Shown here: piece by piece, positions 31,737 to 42,938 of the stretch | How positions within the stretch are numbered: the stretch's first letter is position 1 | Layout: each line of letters begins with the position of its first letter | NCBI RefSeq assembly: GCF_026914185.1 | Contig: NC_070561.1 | Span: 7,688,001-7,752,000, forward strand | Direction: 5' to 3' | DNA: 64,000 bases | Source: Puccinia triticina | Taxonomy: Eukaryota > Basidiomycota > Pucciniomycetes > Pucciniales > Pucciniaceae | Program-made: the position numbers and the translations under genes | The notes under the pieces: generated by a model | Told to the model about the DNA's origin: nothing | The model's database searches: none | Seen by the model: only the letters and a program-made list of their open reading frames with translations

Positions 31737-32778
31737 TTAGTATTCATAAAGTAGAATTTCTTCATCAGCATGACTTTGATTGAATTTGAATTTGAGAATG
31801 AATTTTTTGAGCAGAGAATTTTGTACCAGTGGATTGTGAAAGTCAGTGGAAGAGAGAGGTGGTGATGGAATGTACAAGGCACAGCCATATAGTACAGAAT
31901 AAAGTTGGACTCCAGGACTGGCAACAAAAAACAGATACAGATATAATTAGAGACATGCATTGCTATTAGTTACAACACAATGTTCAAAAAACTGGAGTGT
32001 GTGGTCTATATTCAAGGTCATTTTTTCTCTTTGATTCTTTAATGATGGTGGCTTAAAACTAGTACATATTAAGATTTCTTGTGCTTCTGAAAAAATCAGT
32101 CTTCTGTTTTTGTTGGTGGTGGTATTGAAATAGACACTGGAAGACTTACCACAGGATCTACACCCCCCTAACAGAATAAAATTTCACAGATTTGTCACCA
32201 ACAGATCTACCAGGGCCTGGTAGATCAGACGTCTACCAGGCAGCACCATCAAACTGCTCTGACCTGTGACACACATACACACACCCAGTAATTCCAGTGT
32301 TATTCTGTTGGACAATCATTGAAGTGGCATTGGAGCAAGCAACTGGATCTAATACAGGTTTAAACCTGTTTACATGTTGTTTAACTACAGGAGGACAGAT
32401 CTGTCAAGGCATCTTTTGGGTGCAGATCTGTAGAATTTCAGTCTGTGAGAGGGCGTAGAGCCCACGGGAAGTCTTCCACTTTTAGTTTTCCCACAGAATC
32501 AGATGAAGGGAGGGGGAGCTCCATTTTTTTTTTGGAAAAACAATGCTAAAAAAAATGAGGAGGTTGCTTTGGGTGGATGATAGGGATGGATTGAGAAGGC
32601 ATCAGATAGATTCAACTTTTACCTTTTCTTGCTCAAAACATTTTGGGGTTTGTGGGGGACAAAGAGAACACCTGCCCTGTTTAATTTGTAACCTTTGGCC
32701 AGTGGCAGGCTATAACTTCTTGCTCTGCTTTGCATTTTAGAGTATCTGCGCAGTGGTTTCTAAAATCTCAAAATAGCG

Positions 32779-32923
32779 GGTGACTTCCCTTCAAGATCTG
32801 AAGGCCTCCCAGAAGTGATCTGGAGCCCCCACAGCTAGATTTACCTGTGAGAATCTAGACTTTTTGGGTCTATAACTTTACATCCCCAACTTTGAGGGTC
32901 CCAGATGTGATGGGAAGTCGTCC
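32779..32923. mobile_element. Second copy of the GACTTCCC MITE family
   Basis: The ends GGTGACTTCCC and GGGAAGTCGTCC are inverted and resemble the element at 29335-29472, with the shared internal TCTAGA..TAGA and CCCAGA motifs. It is more diverged, and its target duplication is not recognisable. Confidence 0.5.
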
Positions 32924-33346
32924 GTTGACTTCCCAAAAAGCTTTAGCAACCCGAAGTTTCGTTGTCTCTGTTGGATTGCACTGGTTGGCCATGAGTAGAC
33001 TAGTGATTGTTGAGCTCGAGAAAGCCTCTTGAGCGGAGGATCAATTCAGGAGAACCCACGCGAGTGGATGTTGTTTGGCAGGGGCAGCCCTGCCTGTTGG
33101 ATATCTAACGAAGCATTTGAATGATCTTTGGCAAACCAATGACCCGATCGAAAGATGGTGTTTTGCATATCTTGCGCCAACAAGTCTTGCTTTATAAAGG
33201 GAGGTCTGTGACATCCATCCTTATCTCTGAGACACCGGCCCCTGGTCTCTGTGACATCCCGCAGCCAAAGTTTCGCCAAGGAGAAAAAAAAAGAAAAAAA
33301 AAGAAAAAAAAAGAAAAACCAACGAGAACCACCGAGAACGACGACG

Positions 33347-34259
33347 ATGACGAGCAGCCAGCCGAACAGATCGAACCTCGAAACCGCAAACGCACTCAAG
33401 AAACAGCTCACGGCAGCAATCAGCGCATCAAACGAGAAGGTGCGAACAACCCAAGTCAACCCACACCACACGAAATGCTGATCTTGATCGGTGCTTTATC
33501 AGGAAATCAAAGAATGTCTCGAGCGCATCAAAAAGGAGGTCATCCCCAGCGAAGATATTATCCGAGTTGAGTCACCCTTTTACATATTATTTTCATCAAT
33601 CGCGTCTGATCCTTTGCCGCCTTTCCCATCAGGCAACCAAGATCGGAATCACCGTCGGAAAACAGAGACAGAACGCGAATCCAGAGATTGCTAAGCTGGC
33701 GAAATCGATCATCATCCATTGGAAGAGTCACATGAAGAAAGAGCCCTCCGCATCCCAATCCTCTTCCAAAAACAACAACCCCGCCGGAAGTTCAGTCACC
33801 TCCCATACGATCTACACCCTGCGAACGAGTCCCCCCTCCCATGAGAAAAATGCAATTGAGCTGACGGTTTTGGTTCCGTGTAACAGGCCCGAGTCTTTCG
33901 AGTTCGCAGCATTCTACTCTCAAGTCGCCTCGTCCAGACCAGTCCTCCGCCAAACCAACAGCCCTCACGAGCCCCGCCAAGCCGCCACCCCCGACGAGCT
34001 CCTCCACGACGACCTCGAGCACCGCCCAGAACGCCTCCTCACAGCCGGCAACGGGCTCCTCTCAGCCGAAACCCACCCCCCAATTCTCTGCGAATAAGGT
34101 CAAGAGGACGGGCCCTCGGAGCTCGAAGACGGAGGACCCTGGGTTGAACTTCGAGCTGTATAAGGACGAGAAGGTCCGGAACGGGAGTCTCAAAGCCGTC
34201 TTCGATGCCTTGATCTTCGACTCCGATGCGCGTCAGTTCCTTCCCCCCTCCCCCCTCCC

Positions 34260-34290
<31 letters not shown>

Positions 34291-35393
34291 ACCCAGATAA
34301 CTGACTTTCCCCCTCTGGATCGATGTAGCCGCCGATCTGATACACGATAGAGCCAAGGCGATCGAATTCGAGGTCAACAAATCCCACGACTCGGCCGGCT
34401 ACAAGAACAAAATGCGCTCGTTGATCTTCAACCTGCGTGACAAGAACAACCCGGGGCTCCGCGAATCCGTTGTTTCGGGCGAGATCTCGGCCAGCAGACT
34501 ATGTGTCATGGGCCCACAGGTGAAGCCCTTATATGTCCATACACACTCTCGATAAATTAGGGGAAAGAAAATGTGATGTTTTTGTGGGTGTTTGTAGGAT
34601 ATGGCGAGCGAGGAACGCAAAGCCCAGGACCGCAAGTTGGCCGAGGAGAACCTCTTCAAAGCCCGAGGAGCCGGGCCTCAGCAGGCGGAAACAGACGCAT
34701 TCAGATGTGCCCGGTGTGGCCAGAGGAAATGCACCTACGTATGCCCTTCTTTCTCCGCCTTGTTCGGTCGTGTATGTGTGCTGATGTGGCGCATCGCGAG
34801 TTCTAGTATCAAATGCAGACCCGGTCGGCTGATGAACCTATGACTGTAAGCTCCCCCTTCTTCCTTCTTGTTGGTATCGGGCCGTGGTTGCTGACGCTTT
34901 CCTGGCTGTTTTCTAGACTTTCGTCACGTTGAGTCCCTTTTTTATCCTCTATAATCCAATAAAAAAACTGACGTTTTCTAACAAAAAAATCGATGGCGGT
35001 ATGCGATTGGAAACGTTGATACAGCTGTGTTAATGTGCGCTTCTTCTACTTTTTTTTTCTTTTGGAAACCAAGATGGATCAAAGATGACTGATCTTCATT
35101 TTCTTTCTTTATCGGGGGCTTCTTTGGGCACAGTGTAATTGTCGCTGGAAGGTCTGTTTTCTGTTTTTTTGCGGGTGTTTCTGGGGGCGTTTACGCATAC
35201 TAACGTTCTTTTTTCCCCTCGTTTGGCACTTCTATTTATTCCTCTCACATCATTTTCCTAACCACGTTGTTCTTCCCATCCACAAAAACACACAACCACC
35301 CCGTTGTTTCTGGATTGTTTTGTTTGGCGTCGTCTCTTCTTATCAATGTGCTCTATCGTGCTTGGGGGATGGTCTGGGCGACAGTTTTCTTGA
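33347..35393 (+). CDS. DST1: Transcription elongation factor TFIIS, intact copy
   Basis: Eleven exons: 33347-33439, 33503-33565, 33633-33789, 33887-34231, 34329-34519, 34598-34738, 34807-34845, 34917-34927, 35025-35034, 35134-35151, 35385-35393, gi­ving 358 residues in frame. Order: N-terminal TFIIS/LW domain (KECLERIKKEVIPSEDIIR, IAKLAKSIIIHWKSHM); a Ser/Thr/Pro linker; central domain (LNFELYKDEKVRNGSLKAVF, DLIHDRAKAIEFEVNKSH, LRDKNNPGLRESVVSGEIS) that binds polymerase II; and the C-terminal zinc ribbon (FRCARC, CVNCNCRWKFS) with the acidic hairpin RSADE. Known role: stimulates RNA cleavage by backtracked polymerase II. The last four exons are only 11, 10, 18 and 9 nt. A C-run followed by CA repeats (34243-34292) lies in intron 4. 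The upstream region resembles that of the paralogue at 58458-61597. Confidence 0.93.
34243..34292. repeat. Poly-C and CA microsatellite in a TFIIS intron
   Basis: A run of C bases interrupted by a few T is followed directly by CA dinucleotides. It lies between exons 4 and 5 of the TFIIS gene. Confidence 0.85.
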
Positions 35394-37299
35394 ACACACA
35401 TCCACCCACCCTTCTCCATACAAACAAAAAAAGACCTACACTAATAAATAATTGATGAAAGTATATATATGCAAAAAGAAAAAGAAAATGTACATATTCG
35501 CTGCGTGCATGTATCTTGGCTCATTTGATTTGGTTGAATGTTTGTTGTGTTTGATTGTTGTGATTGTTTCATGGATTGTGTGACTTGCAAGTTTATCTAT
35601 CAACGCATCCATCTGGCTGGAGATGGATTGTTGGCTATCATTAGACAAGAAATTGTAACAAGTCATCAGTCCTACTGGCATGTGCTCTTTTTTCTCTGCT
35701 TCCACTGAACAAAAAGGCAACTTAGTGACACTGCAAAAAAAAACACTTGTAATTTCATAATTGTCTTTTAGGCACAGTCACTGTACAATCTGTGCAGTCA
35801 CTGGGCATTGAAGCTTGGTCAATTAAACCCTTTGAGAAAGGTTGGAGTCACACCACAAGCCTCCCTCAAGTCCCTGCATGTCAACTGCTTACAGTTGACC
35901 CAGTTATTTTGGCAGTGTACACACAAATTTGTAAGCTCAATTCTGAAGGGGTCCTGATGACCATCCCAGAAAATGTTCAGGGCATCTCAAGCCCATCTTC
36001 TCAGTGAAAAAAAAATGCAAGTTTTAGTACAAAAAAAAAAAAAAGCTACTAGTGCCAGGACCAAAAAAAGCTCAACTTTGAACTAGCAAAGTTATGGAAC
36101 CTCAATGACTAGCAGGGAACCCATACTTAGCTAAGTCCCTCCTGGGCGCAAAGCAACCACCTCCAAAGGAGGGACTTGGGAATTATTGAAGTTTTTTTGG
36201 CCTGACAAGTTTTTTGAATTTGGCAGGGAAAAATTGAAAACTTGAATGACTTTTTAACCACACTAGGTAGAGTGGCATGGAAAAGATGAGAGCAAAGGCC
36301 TTCATCTTGCCTTTCTCCTCACCAATTTTGGGACCATCCTTTTCCATCTTCCCTCCAAAATGGCCGGCATCCCAAGTCCATCATTTAGCATTTTTGTCTG
36401 GCCGCATGGGGCCGCAAAATGCATACCTCCGCATGGGAAAAGACTGAAACTCAAATTCCTTGGGTTGTTTGGTGGCAACAAATTGGTTAAAAAACAAAAG
36501 AAAAATTCTACAATGTAGCTGAGCTTCTTGGCTACAATTTTTTTTGGATGAGTTTTGGCAAAGATATGGCCAAACAAAGAAGGTGTACTTCTGCATACCT
36601 CTCACGCCAAACAATACCATTGCTTCATAAGTCCTTTGGAGGAGGGACTTAGTTAAGTTTGCAGGGAACCCTCACTTAACACAGGTCCCTCACTTGAGAA
36701 GGCCCTGTTACAGCCTCAGCTGAGCCTCCAAACCTAACTTGAAGATTAGGTTTAGAGGCTTAGCCCAGGCTGTGGGCCATTTCCACCCCACAGGAGCACA
36801 GAATTCAGCAATTTCATCAACATTTTTTTACAATCATTCACACACATGAATGTCTGAACCAATTCCTGTCTAGTTTTCATTCTCAGGACCATGCAAGTTG
36901 TCCCATCTTTCTACTGTTCACTGAGTTGCCATATCTAGCAGCCAGATGCTATCAGAACTATTGTGTTCCTTCTGTGAAACCCATACACTACACTACACTA
37001 CACAGTGCACTACACCGCCACACATCATAGCTCAAAAATAGCATCCCAATTCAATCCCCACCGCTTTAGGTTTATTGACTATCACTTGAGCTTAAAAACT
37101 CAATTCCAAGACCTATTCTAAGTTACCTTGGGATTCTAGTCAATGACTTAAAGTGCCACAAAGTGAACCAGGCAATGAATGAATGAAATATAATGATTGA
37201 ACTACAATACTAAATAAAAATAAGTGATTAAAGAAGGGTGACAACAAAGACTATTACTCAGGGTTTTAAGACTACACAAGGCTACCATGCATGTCCAAT
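35394..37299. other. Intergenic, repeat fragments
   Basis: No gene is called. A 94-codon minus frame at 35436-35720 lies in the TFIIS 3' region. Blocks at about 36110-36180 and 36630-36690 share GAGGGACTTAG and AGGGAACCC in inverted or direct order, as ends of decayed MITEs would. A CACTA microsatellite lies near 36987-37010. Confidence 0.45.
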
Positions 37300-37857
37300 T
37301 CAATCAATAAATCCAGCTACAATCCAGCCCTGCAGAAGACCATCTGCGTGAGTATTTGATGGCGGGGGGTAGATGACAGATGCATGTGTAGTGGGCAATG
37401 GGGGTACATACCTCTCAATTGCGTTGAGACTGAGCTGCTCGTCTAGGTCCTCATAACCTGCCACTGCGGCTGAGGTGAGCGCGGGAAAAAGACCCTCTTC
37501 CTTGGGTTTGGCGCCGCCAAGTTGAAGCCTCCTGCCTAACGTGTCAAGGGGCGCCACTGCGAAGGAATCAATGGTAGGGATTTCGTAATCTTCTGTGACT
37601 AGATCCCCCTCAATCTAGTCGAGGCGGAGATGCGCGTCGATGGCCTCATAATCCTCCACTGCGGATGAGGTGAGCGCGGGAAAGAATCCCTCTTCTTTGG
37701 GTTCGACACCGTCAACGGTAGGGAATGTGTCTTCTTCTGTGAGTAGATCCCCCTCAATCTGGTTGAGGCGGAGCTGCTCTTCGATGGCCTTATAATCCTC
37801 TACTGCGGCTGAAGTGAGCGCGGGAAAGAGACCCTCTTGGCAAGGGTGGGCCGCCAA
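37300..37857 (-). pseudogene. Acidic-repeat tail family, truncated copy
   Basis: The frame encodes units built on EEGLFPALTSAAVEDYKAI, EQLRLNQIEGDL and TEEDTFPTVDG, the same unit as at 41942-42816. It is broken by one TAG near 37616, which fits CAG to TAG, and resumes to end in a donor-like GTATGT. The following intron-like sequence resembles that after the tail at 58458. The copy stops at about 37290 and has no OTU part. Confidence 0.6.
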
Positions 37858-38025
37858 GCTACACTACGCTACAGGGCCACTTAGTGTTAGCGTAGCGGCA
37901 AAAAGCGCCCGCCCATTTTGAGTAGCGTTAGCGCGCTGTTAGCGCCGCTACGCTGCGCTACGTTTCAGCGGCGCTAACAGCGCGCCAATTTTTTGTTAGT
38001 GTTAGCGCGCCGCTACAGTGGTGAT
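37858..38025. repeat. TAGCG/CGCTA-rich inverted repeat element
   Basis: Dense runs of GCTACGCTAC and TAGCGTTAGCG pair with each other over the segment. Relatives occur at 44780-44880 and 52360-52830. It looks like a palindromic non-coding element. Confidence 0.6.
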
Positions 38026-39032
38026 GTGATGAATGATGCCCTTTTCTTTGAAGTATGCTTTGAACTCAGTGGAGCAGAACTCCCCGCCCCCATCAGTAAC
38101 AACATTGATGATGTTTTTGCGATGAAAATTTGAGACTTCATTGACATAAAACTTAAATTTCTCAAAAGCTTGTGATTTGTGAGAGAGAATAAAAACATGT
38201 TTATGCAACGAGAAAGAAAAGCCTGAGATTGAGACAGAGACTGCGCCGGAACCGCTGGCGGAAAATGCATCTGTAGAGCACCACAACCACTCCTATATGT
38301 CGCGTGATCAGGACTAGCAGACGGACCCGAGGCTCGAAATAACGCCACTATGCTCCGGATCGGGCGAGTTGGATCAAAAGGAATTAGAGCTCCACTCGGA
38401 AGGAAGTAGTTGTGCCCCTTCTGATCAATGAGGCCGCCTTCTTTGTCCTTCTGAAGCGCATCGCAGCGGGCCGTGCCATGGCCTTCCACGTGACAATAAA
38501 AGCAAATCACTCGTTTTTTACCGGCGGAGGCGGAGGCGGGGGGAGAGGAAAGAACCCTCTTCAGTCGCTGCTCCAAAGACTCAAGCTTTTCTAGGCGGTC
38601 GTCCAACAACCGCAGCATCCTTGAAACTTCATCTACAATAGACGACAGTCGAGTCGGCGGGGTCACAGGGACAGGATCAAATTTTCTAGGGGATTTGATA
38701 GTTGGGGTAGTCTGTTCTAGCAAAGCTTCCTCCGCTGCCGCGCGGATGTCCTCGAAAGGCGGGAATTTGAAGAACTTTTCGCTGACAAACATCAGCTTGT
38801 TGCTCTTGAACAGGATGAGCTGAATCTTCTCTTGAAACTTTGATGAAAAAGCCTGATAAAAACACGAGCGGATCTCGTCGACCGTCTTGATAAGTCCTTT
38901 CCGCAGCAGTCCAGACTGAATCGGATCCCAAACTCTCTGGAATGCTTCATATTCCACGGCATCAGAGATTCCACCTTTCCGCACCCAAGACTGGATCACC
39001 GCGTCCAGGTCGCACCAGGATACCATCTTCAA
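38013..39032 (-). pseudogene. LTR-retrotransposon gag joined to an integrase remnant
   Basis: A 339-codon frame gives a Gag-like protein: VEYEAFQRVWDPIQSGLLRK, then a zinc knuckle in VICFYCHVEGHGTARC (CX2CX4HX4C). In an overlapping frame (38286-38002) lies an integrase piece with NVVTDGGGEFCSTEF. Protease and the first part of integrase are missing between the two, so an internal deletion is likely. The element runs on the minus strand; its likely LTR lies upstream at 39206-39660. Confidence 0.7.
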
Positions 39033-39205
39033 TCCGAGAAGCTCCGGCTGATCCTCAAAATTGCAGAGGGGGAGATGAATGCGGGGACGATGACACTAAA
39101 AGAAAGATCGGAACGTTCCTCGCGGTGTGAGAACTCCTTTGGGACGGGTGGCAGTTCTGTGAGGGGGAGATAACAAATATGATATTTGCAGTTAAGCAAT
39201 ATTTA

Positions 39206-39660
39206 TGTTACGGGTGGTTTGAAGGACCTGCCCCTCTATTGTACTACACAAGGATTCTGACAACAAAAATTTATTTATTGTTGTGGCAAAACCTTGATAG
39301 AGATCACTATGTGCAGTAGTCTCTATCAGACTTAGATCAAACAATGTAGATGATGTGCAATGACACAAGCTATTTAAGAACCTGATTATGATCACAGGTG
39401 TTGGGTGAGTGGATGTTTGAGATCACACTGTTAAATGAATGAGTGACTGGTTGGTTGGTGGTTGCTATTCACATGCTGAATTCAAATGAGGGGGGAGGAA
39501 GGGCTCCTTATATAGTCTATCTACAAGGCGGCCAACTTGTGGTTCTAGCCCTAAGTCTAATTGAATATGCATAAAAATATGGCCAACTTGTGGTTCTAGC
39601 CCTAACTCTAATTGAATATGCACAAAAAATATGACCCAGTTGTGGTTGGCTCTAATACCA
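39206..39660 (-). repeat. LTR-like region upstream of the gag remnant
   Basis: Read on the minus strand it contains TATATAAGG-type promoter sequence (about 39510), a long transcribed-type stretch and an end CACCCGTAACA (+ strand TGTTACGGGTGG at 39209). A related block at 45690-46180 shares ACCTGCCCCTCT, a CTCTATCAGAC segment and the CCTTATATA part in the same order. Exact LTR boundaries and target duplication are not resolved. Confidence 0.45.
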
Positions 39661-41117
39661 TATTATGTACTACCAATGTACTACTATACTATGTACTTAT
39701 GTTGGATGAAAAACCATTTAACCAAAATAACTTGTGACTGAGTGGAGCTATCCTAGTGGTTCAAGTGAGTGACTAGGGGTTAAATGACCTTCAGAATCTA
39801 ATTATGCAATAATGAATCTAAGAATATATCTCCTTCTCATGTATTCAACCATCACTTTATGTAATTTGATACTTGAAACAGATTTGGCACACCACAGCGG
39901 CTCACGTATGTGGCAAATGTAATGCTTTGATAATGCGTAGAAGAGCCTCGGAGGTGCTACTAGTGGAGGGGACTTACTTTTATACCTCTGTGCCCCGCTG
40001 GTAACACAAATCCTGAGCAGTCGGGTCCTGAGAAGATTGAACTGGATTGAATTCTCAGCAGTCTTGAATTGATGAATTCGGGAATCCTGAGAGACTTGGC
40101 TTGTGGGTGGAAGAGGGATCTTGCGCAAGAGCTCGTAGCCTGGGGGATTGGATGAAGACTCGGATGGCTTTGTAGACGACTTCGAAACGTCTGACAGCAA
40201 GATTCCCCCACCAGAGAGGTATACAAGCTGGAGGGCTCTTCAAATGATGGGAGGGACTTGGTAGGCTGTCTAGATGATCGGCAGGGCCAATTGGGGCTCG
40301 ATAGATGATCTGGGATGGTCCGGTCGCCTCTCGAGGTTGGTGGGGAGGTCTTCAGACTCCCTGGTTGCTGCTACCAGAAGGAAGGCAAGAGGTGAGCCGG
40401 CGAGCGATCCGTCTGGGAGCAATCGAGTGGACTTGTATAGATCGGCGGAGGGAGGAGAGCTAAAAGATTGTTCCGGGCTGGCTATTCGTGCTTTCCAATT
40501 GGTCGGCCGCGCAGAAGAGCAGCTAGAGATCGAGATTGAAAACAAAGAGACACAATTTGAACAATCCGCCTGGGCTTGATCTTCTGAGGCTGTTCGGGTC
40601 CTGAAACGATCTCGGAACAATCCTGAAACAACGAGGAAAAGGAGAGCCGGAGCCTAGACAAGGATGAAAGATAGTACGGCGAGGTTCACGTATGTGGCTG
40701 AAGTGATGCTTTGACGGTGTAGAGAGACCCTGGAGGCACACAACTGGAGGGAACGTACTTTTGTTCCTTCCTGCCTCGCAAAATACCTAAACACTCCTCC
40801 ACTAATGCAGATGAACACCTCGTCTTCCTTGTGTGAACCACGGTCTTGATCCTCGAGCAATGAGACGAAAATCCTGAGAACGTCCGCGCGGAATATCCAC
40901 CAACACAGGCCGTTTGCGCTGTCCGATTGGTCGTCTTGCGTCCAACTCAACGAGAATCCTGACAGATAGCGAGCAGACTGAGTCTTGATCTTCAAAGAAA
41001 GGGATCTGGAAGTTCTGAACAGAGGACTCTTCAGCAAAAAGGTAGCTAAGAAAAATCCCGAATAAAAGTAAAGAGATCCTCAATTAATTGATCGCCGTCC
41101 GTCTCAAAATCCTGAGG
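39661..41117. repeat. Retroelement debris with an internal duplication
   Basis: A block at about 39893-40010 recurs at about 40680-40795 (CACGTATGTGGC, then TGATGCTTTGA and a GAGGGGAC/GAGGGAAC segment). Open frames on both strands at 40270-40620 face each other and carry no domain. I see no host gene. Confidence 0.4.
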
Positions 41118-41167
41118 CGAGACTGTAAATCTTGAGGTCGCTGGTTCGATCCCGGCTCGGGGGACCA
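41118..41167 (+). other. 3' half of a tRNA-Tyr(GUA) plus CCA
   Basis: Bases 41118-41134 fold as a 5-bp anticodon stem with loop CTGTAAA. A 5-base variable region and a T arm (GCTGG, loop TTCGATC, CCGGC) follow, then TCGGGGG, A and CCA. The 5' half of the tRNA is absent, so this is not a gene. Read on the minus strand it starts TGG and has the form of a primer-binding site, though far longer than the usual 18 bases. It may be a retroelement primer site or reverse-transcribed tRNA. Confidence 0.6.
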
Positions 41168-41941
41168 AATGTGGAACTCCTACCATGCCAGGCGGTAGGC
41201 AGAGCGTCGAGGGGAAAGGTGCTGTTGAGGCTGCCCTCGTGGTGGTCCGGATGAAGAGCAATGAGGATCAGAAAGTGATAGCGTTGGGGGGGGATTTTTG
41301 AGAGACGACGGGGATGGAATACCGTCGGCGGTGGTTGGTTTGTTAAGGATCAGATGATGATAAGGGATCAGGATCAGAGATAAAGGATCAAGAATAGTGC
41401 TGGGGATACTGCCAGCGGATCAGAAAAGGGTGATGGAATTTCTCTTGGATCAGAGCAAGTCCCATGCCGTCCCATCCTCCAAGTTCGAACTCGAACTTGG
41501 ACTCTGGGGAGTGACATGTCACAGGACATGTCATCACATCCCTAACTACAAACATCAAACAAGAAAAGAGGAAAAGGAAGAAACACCACAACACTCAAAC
41601 AAGAAACAAACCATAATAAGAAAGGAAGAAACCAAGGAAAGGAACAGAAAGAGCAAAGGAGAAAAACAAACAACACAAACAACCAAAACAAAACCCACAT
41701 GACTCATGTGTTAGGACCAAGAAAGGAAAAGAAAGAATCTGGGAGGGATTTAGAATCTTGAGGAAGTGAGAAAGTGAGGGAGGGGATCATCTTGAAGATG
41801 AATCTTGAGGATCTTGAGGCTGAAGGGTCTTGAGAGGCTGGATAATTCTTCTCTTGAGGATTTTCTGATGAGTGATCTAAAATCTTGAAATCTTGATCTT
41901 GAGGCCCTGTACCAGTTTGACCACCACAGCGCTGGAAAGAG
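41168..41941. other. Retroelement-like remnant, no gene
   Basis: GATCAGGATCAGAGA-type repeats (41340-41400), a region rich in A and AAAC repeats (41560-41700), and ATCTTGAGGATCTTGAGG-type repeats (41750-41890). If 41118-41167 is a primer site, an LTR should end near 41170, but I could not find its partner. Confidence 0.35.
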
Positions 41942-42816
41942 ACCCACTTCCTGGGGTTTGGCGCTGTCAATGGTAGGGAGTGTGTCCTCTTCTGCGATTT
42001 GATCTCCCTTGATCTGGTTGAGTTGCAGCTGCTCGTCGATTGCCTTATAATCCTTGACTGCGGCTGAGGTGAGCACGGGAAAGAGTCCCTCTTCCTTGGG
42101 TTCGGCGCCGTCAACGGTGGGGAATGTGTCCTCTTTTGTGATTAGATCCTCCTCGATCTCGTTGAGCCGGAGCTGCTCGTCGATTGCCTTATAATCCTCG
42201 ACTGCGGCTGAGGTGAGCACGGGAAAGAGTCCCTCTTCCTCGGGTTCGGCGCCGTCAACGGTAGTGAATGTGTCCTCTTCTGTGATTAGATCCTCCTCAA
42301 TCTCGTTGAGCCGGAGCTGCTCGTCGATGGCCTTGTAATCCTCCACTGCGGCTGGGGTGAGGTCTGGAAATGAACTATCTTCTTTGGGTTCGGAGTCGTC
42401 GAGTTGAAGCTTCTCGGCTAGCGCGTCAAGGACCGCCATAACCGAGGAGGAATCAAAGAGGGGAAATGGACTTTCTTCCGTGAGTAGATAACCCTTGACC
42501 TTGTCGAGCCAGATCTGCTTGTCAATCTCCTCATAATCCGCCACTTTGACTGGGGTGAGGGCGGGAAAGAGACCCTCCTCCTCGGGTTTGGCGCCGGCAA
42601 GTTGAAGCTCCTCGTCTGACGCCTCAAGCACTGCGGCGGAATCACAGGTGCGAAATGTGTCCACTTCCGCGGCGCCCGCTGCTGTGGCTGAACCAATTGG
42701 GGGGCCGCCAGCCGGAGAATGGACCGGTTCGCCAGCGGACGTTTGCGGTTCATTACAAACCCTGGACCGGCTGTGGTTGGGCGGTTTGAGTGGGGTGGCG
42801 ATGAGCTCAAGGCAGA
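41942..42816 (-). CDS. Acidic-repeat protein of the tail family, probably incomplete
   Basis: An open frame of about 290 codons. It begins after an acceptor-like TTGGCAG at 42817, has no start codon of its own before 42664, and runs past 41942 into unrelated sequence. The N-terminal part resembles the tail of the TFIIS paralogue (KPPNHSRS, GEPVHSPAGGP, CDSAAVLEASDEELQLAG). Then come about five acidic units of roughly 44 residues built on EEGLFPVLTSAAVEDYKAI, EQLRLNEIEEDL and TEEDTFPTVDGAEP. They predict negatively charged helices. The last unit breaks off at 41942. Function unknown. It is likely a member of a repeated rust-specific family, either an exon of a longer gene or a relic. Confidence 0.45.
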
Positions 42817-42938
42817 CCTGCCAACAACCATTTTTTTCAATTAACTAATATTTTGTACCAGCAAGTTCTCAACTTCAGGCCTGACTTTACCGTCCTTAGA
42901 GCGCTGGAAGAAGCCGGGGTCCATGATACTTGAGTTTA

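Noticed and set aside
33045..33471. Minus-strand frame opposite TFIIS exon 1
   Set aside because: It is the complement of an A/G-rich upstream tract and exon 1 and has no features of its own.
40270..40620. Facing open frames on both strands near 40.4 kb
   Set aside because: Both are free of family motifs and lie in retroelement debris.
41046..41261. Possible protein with RAGIEPATSR
   Set aside because: This string is the well-known chance translation of tRNA T-arm sequence; the tRNA-Tyr half at 41118-41167 explains it.
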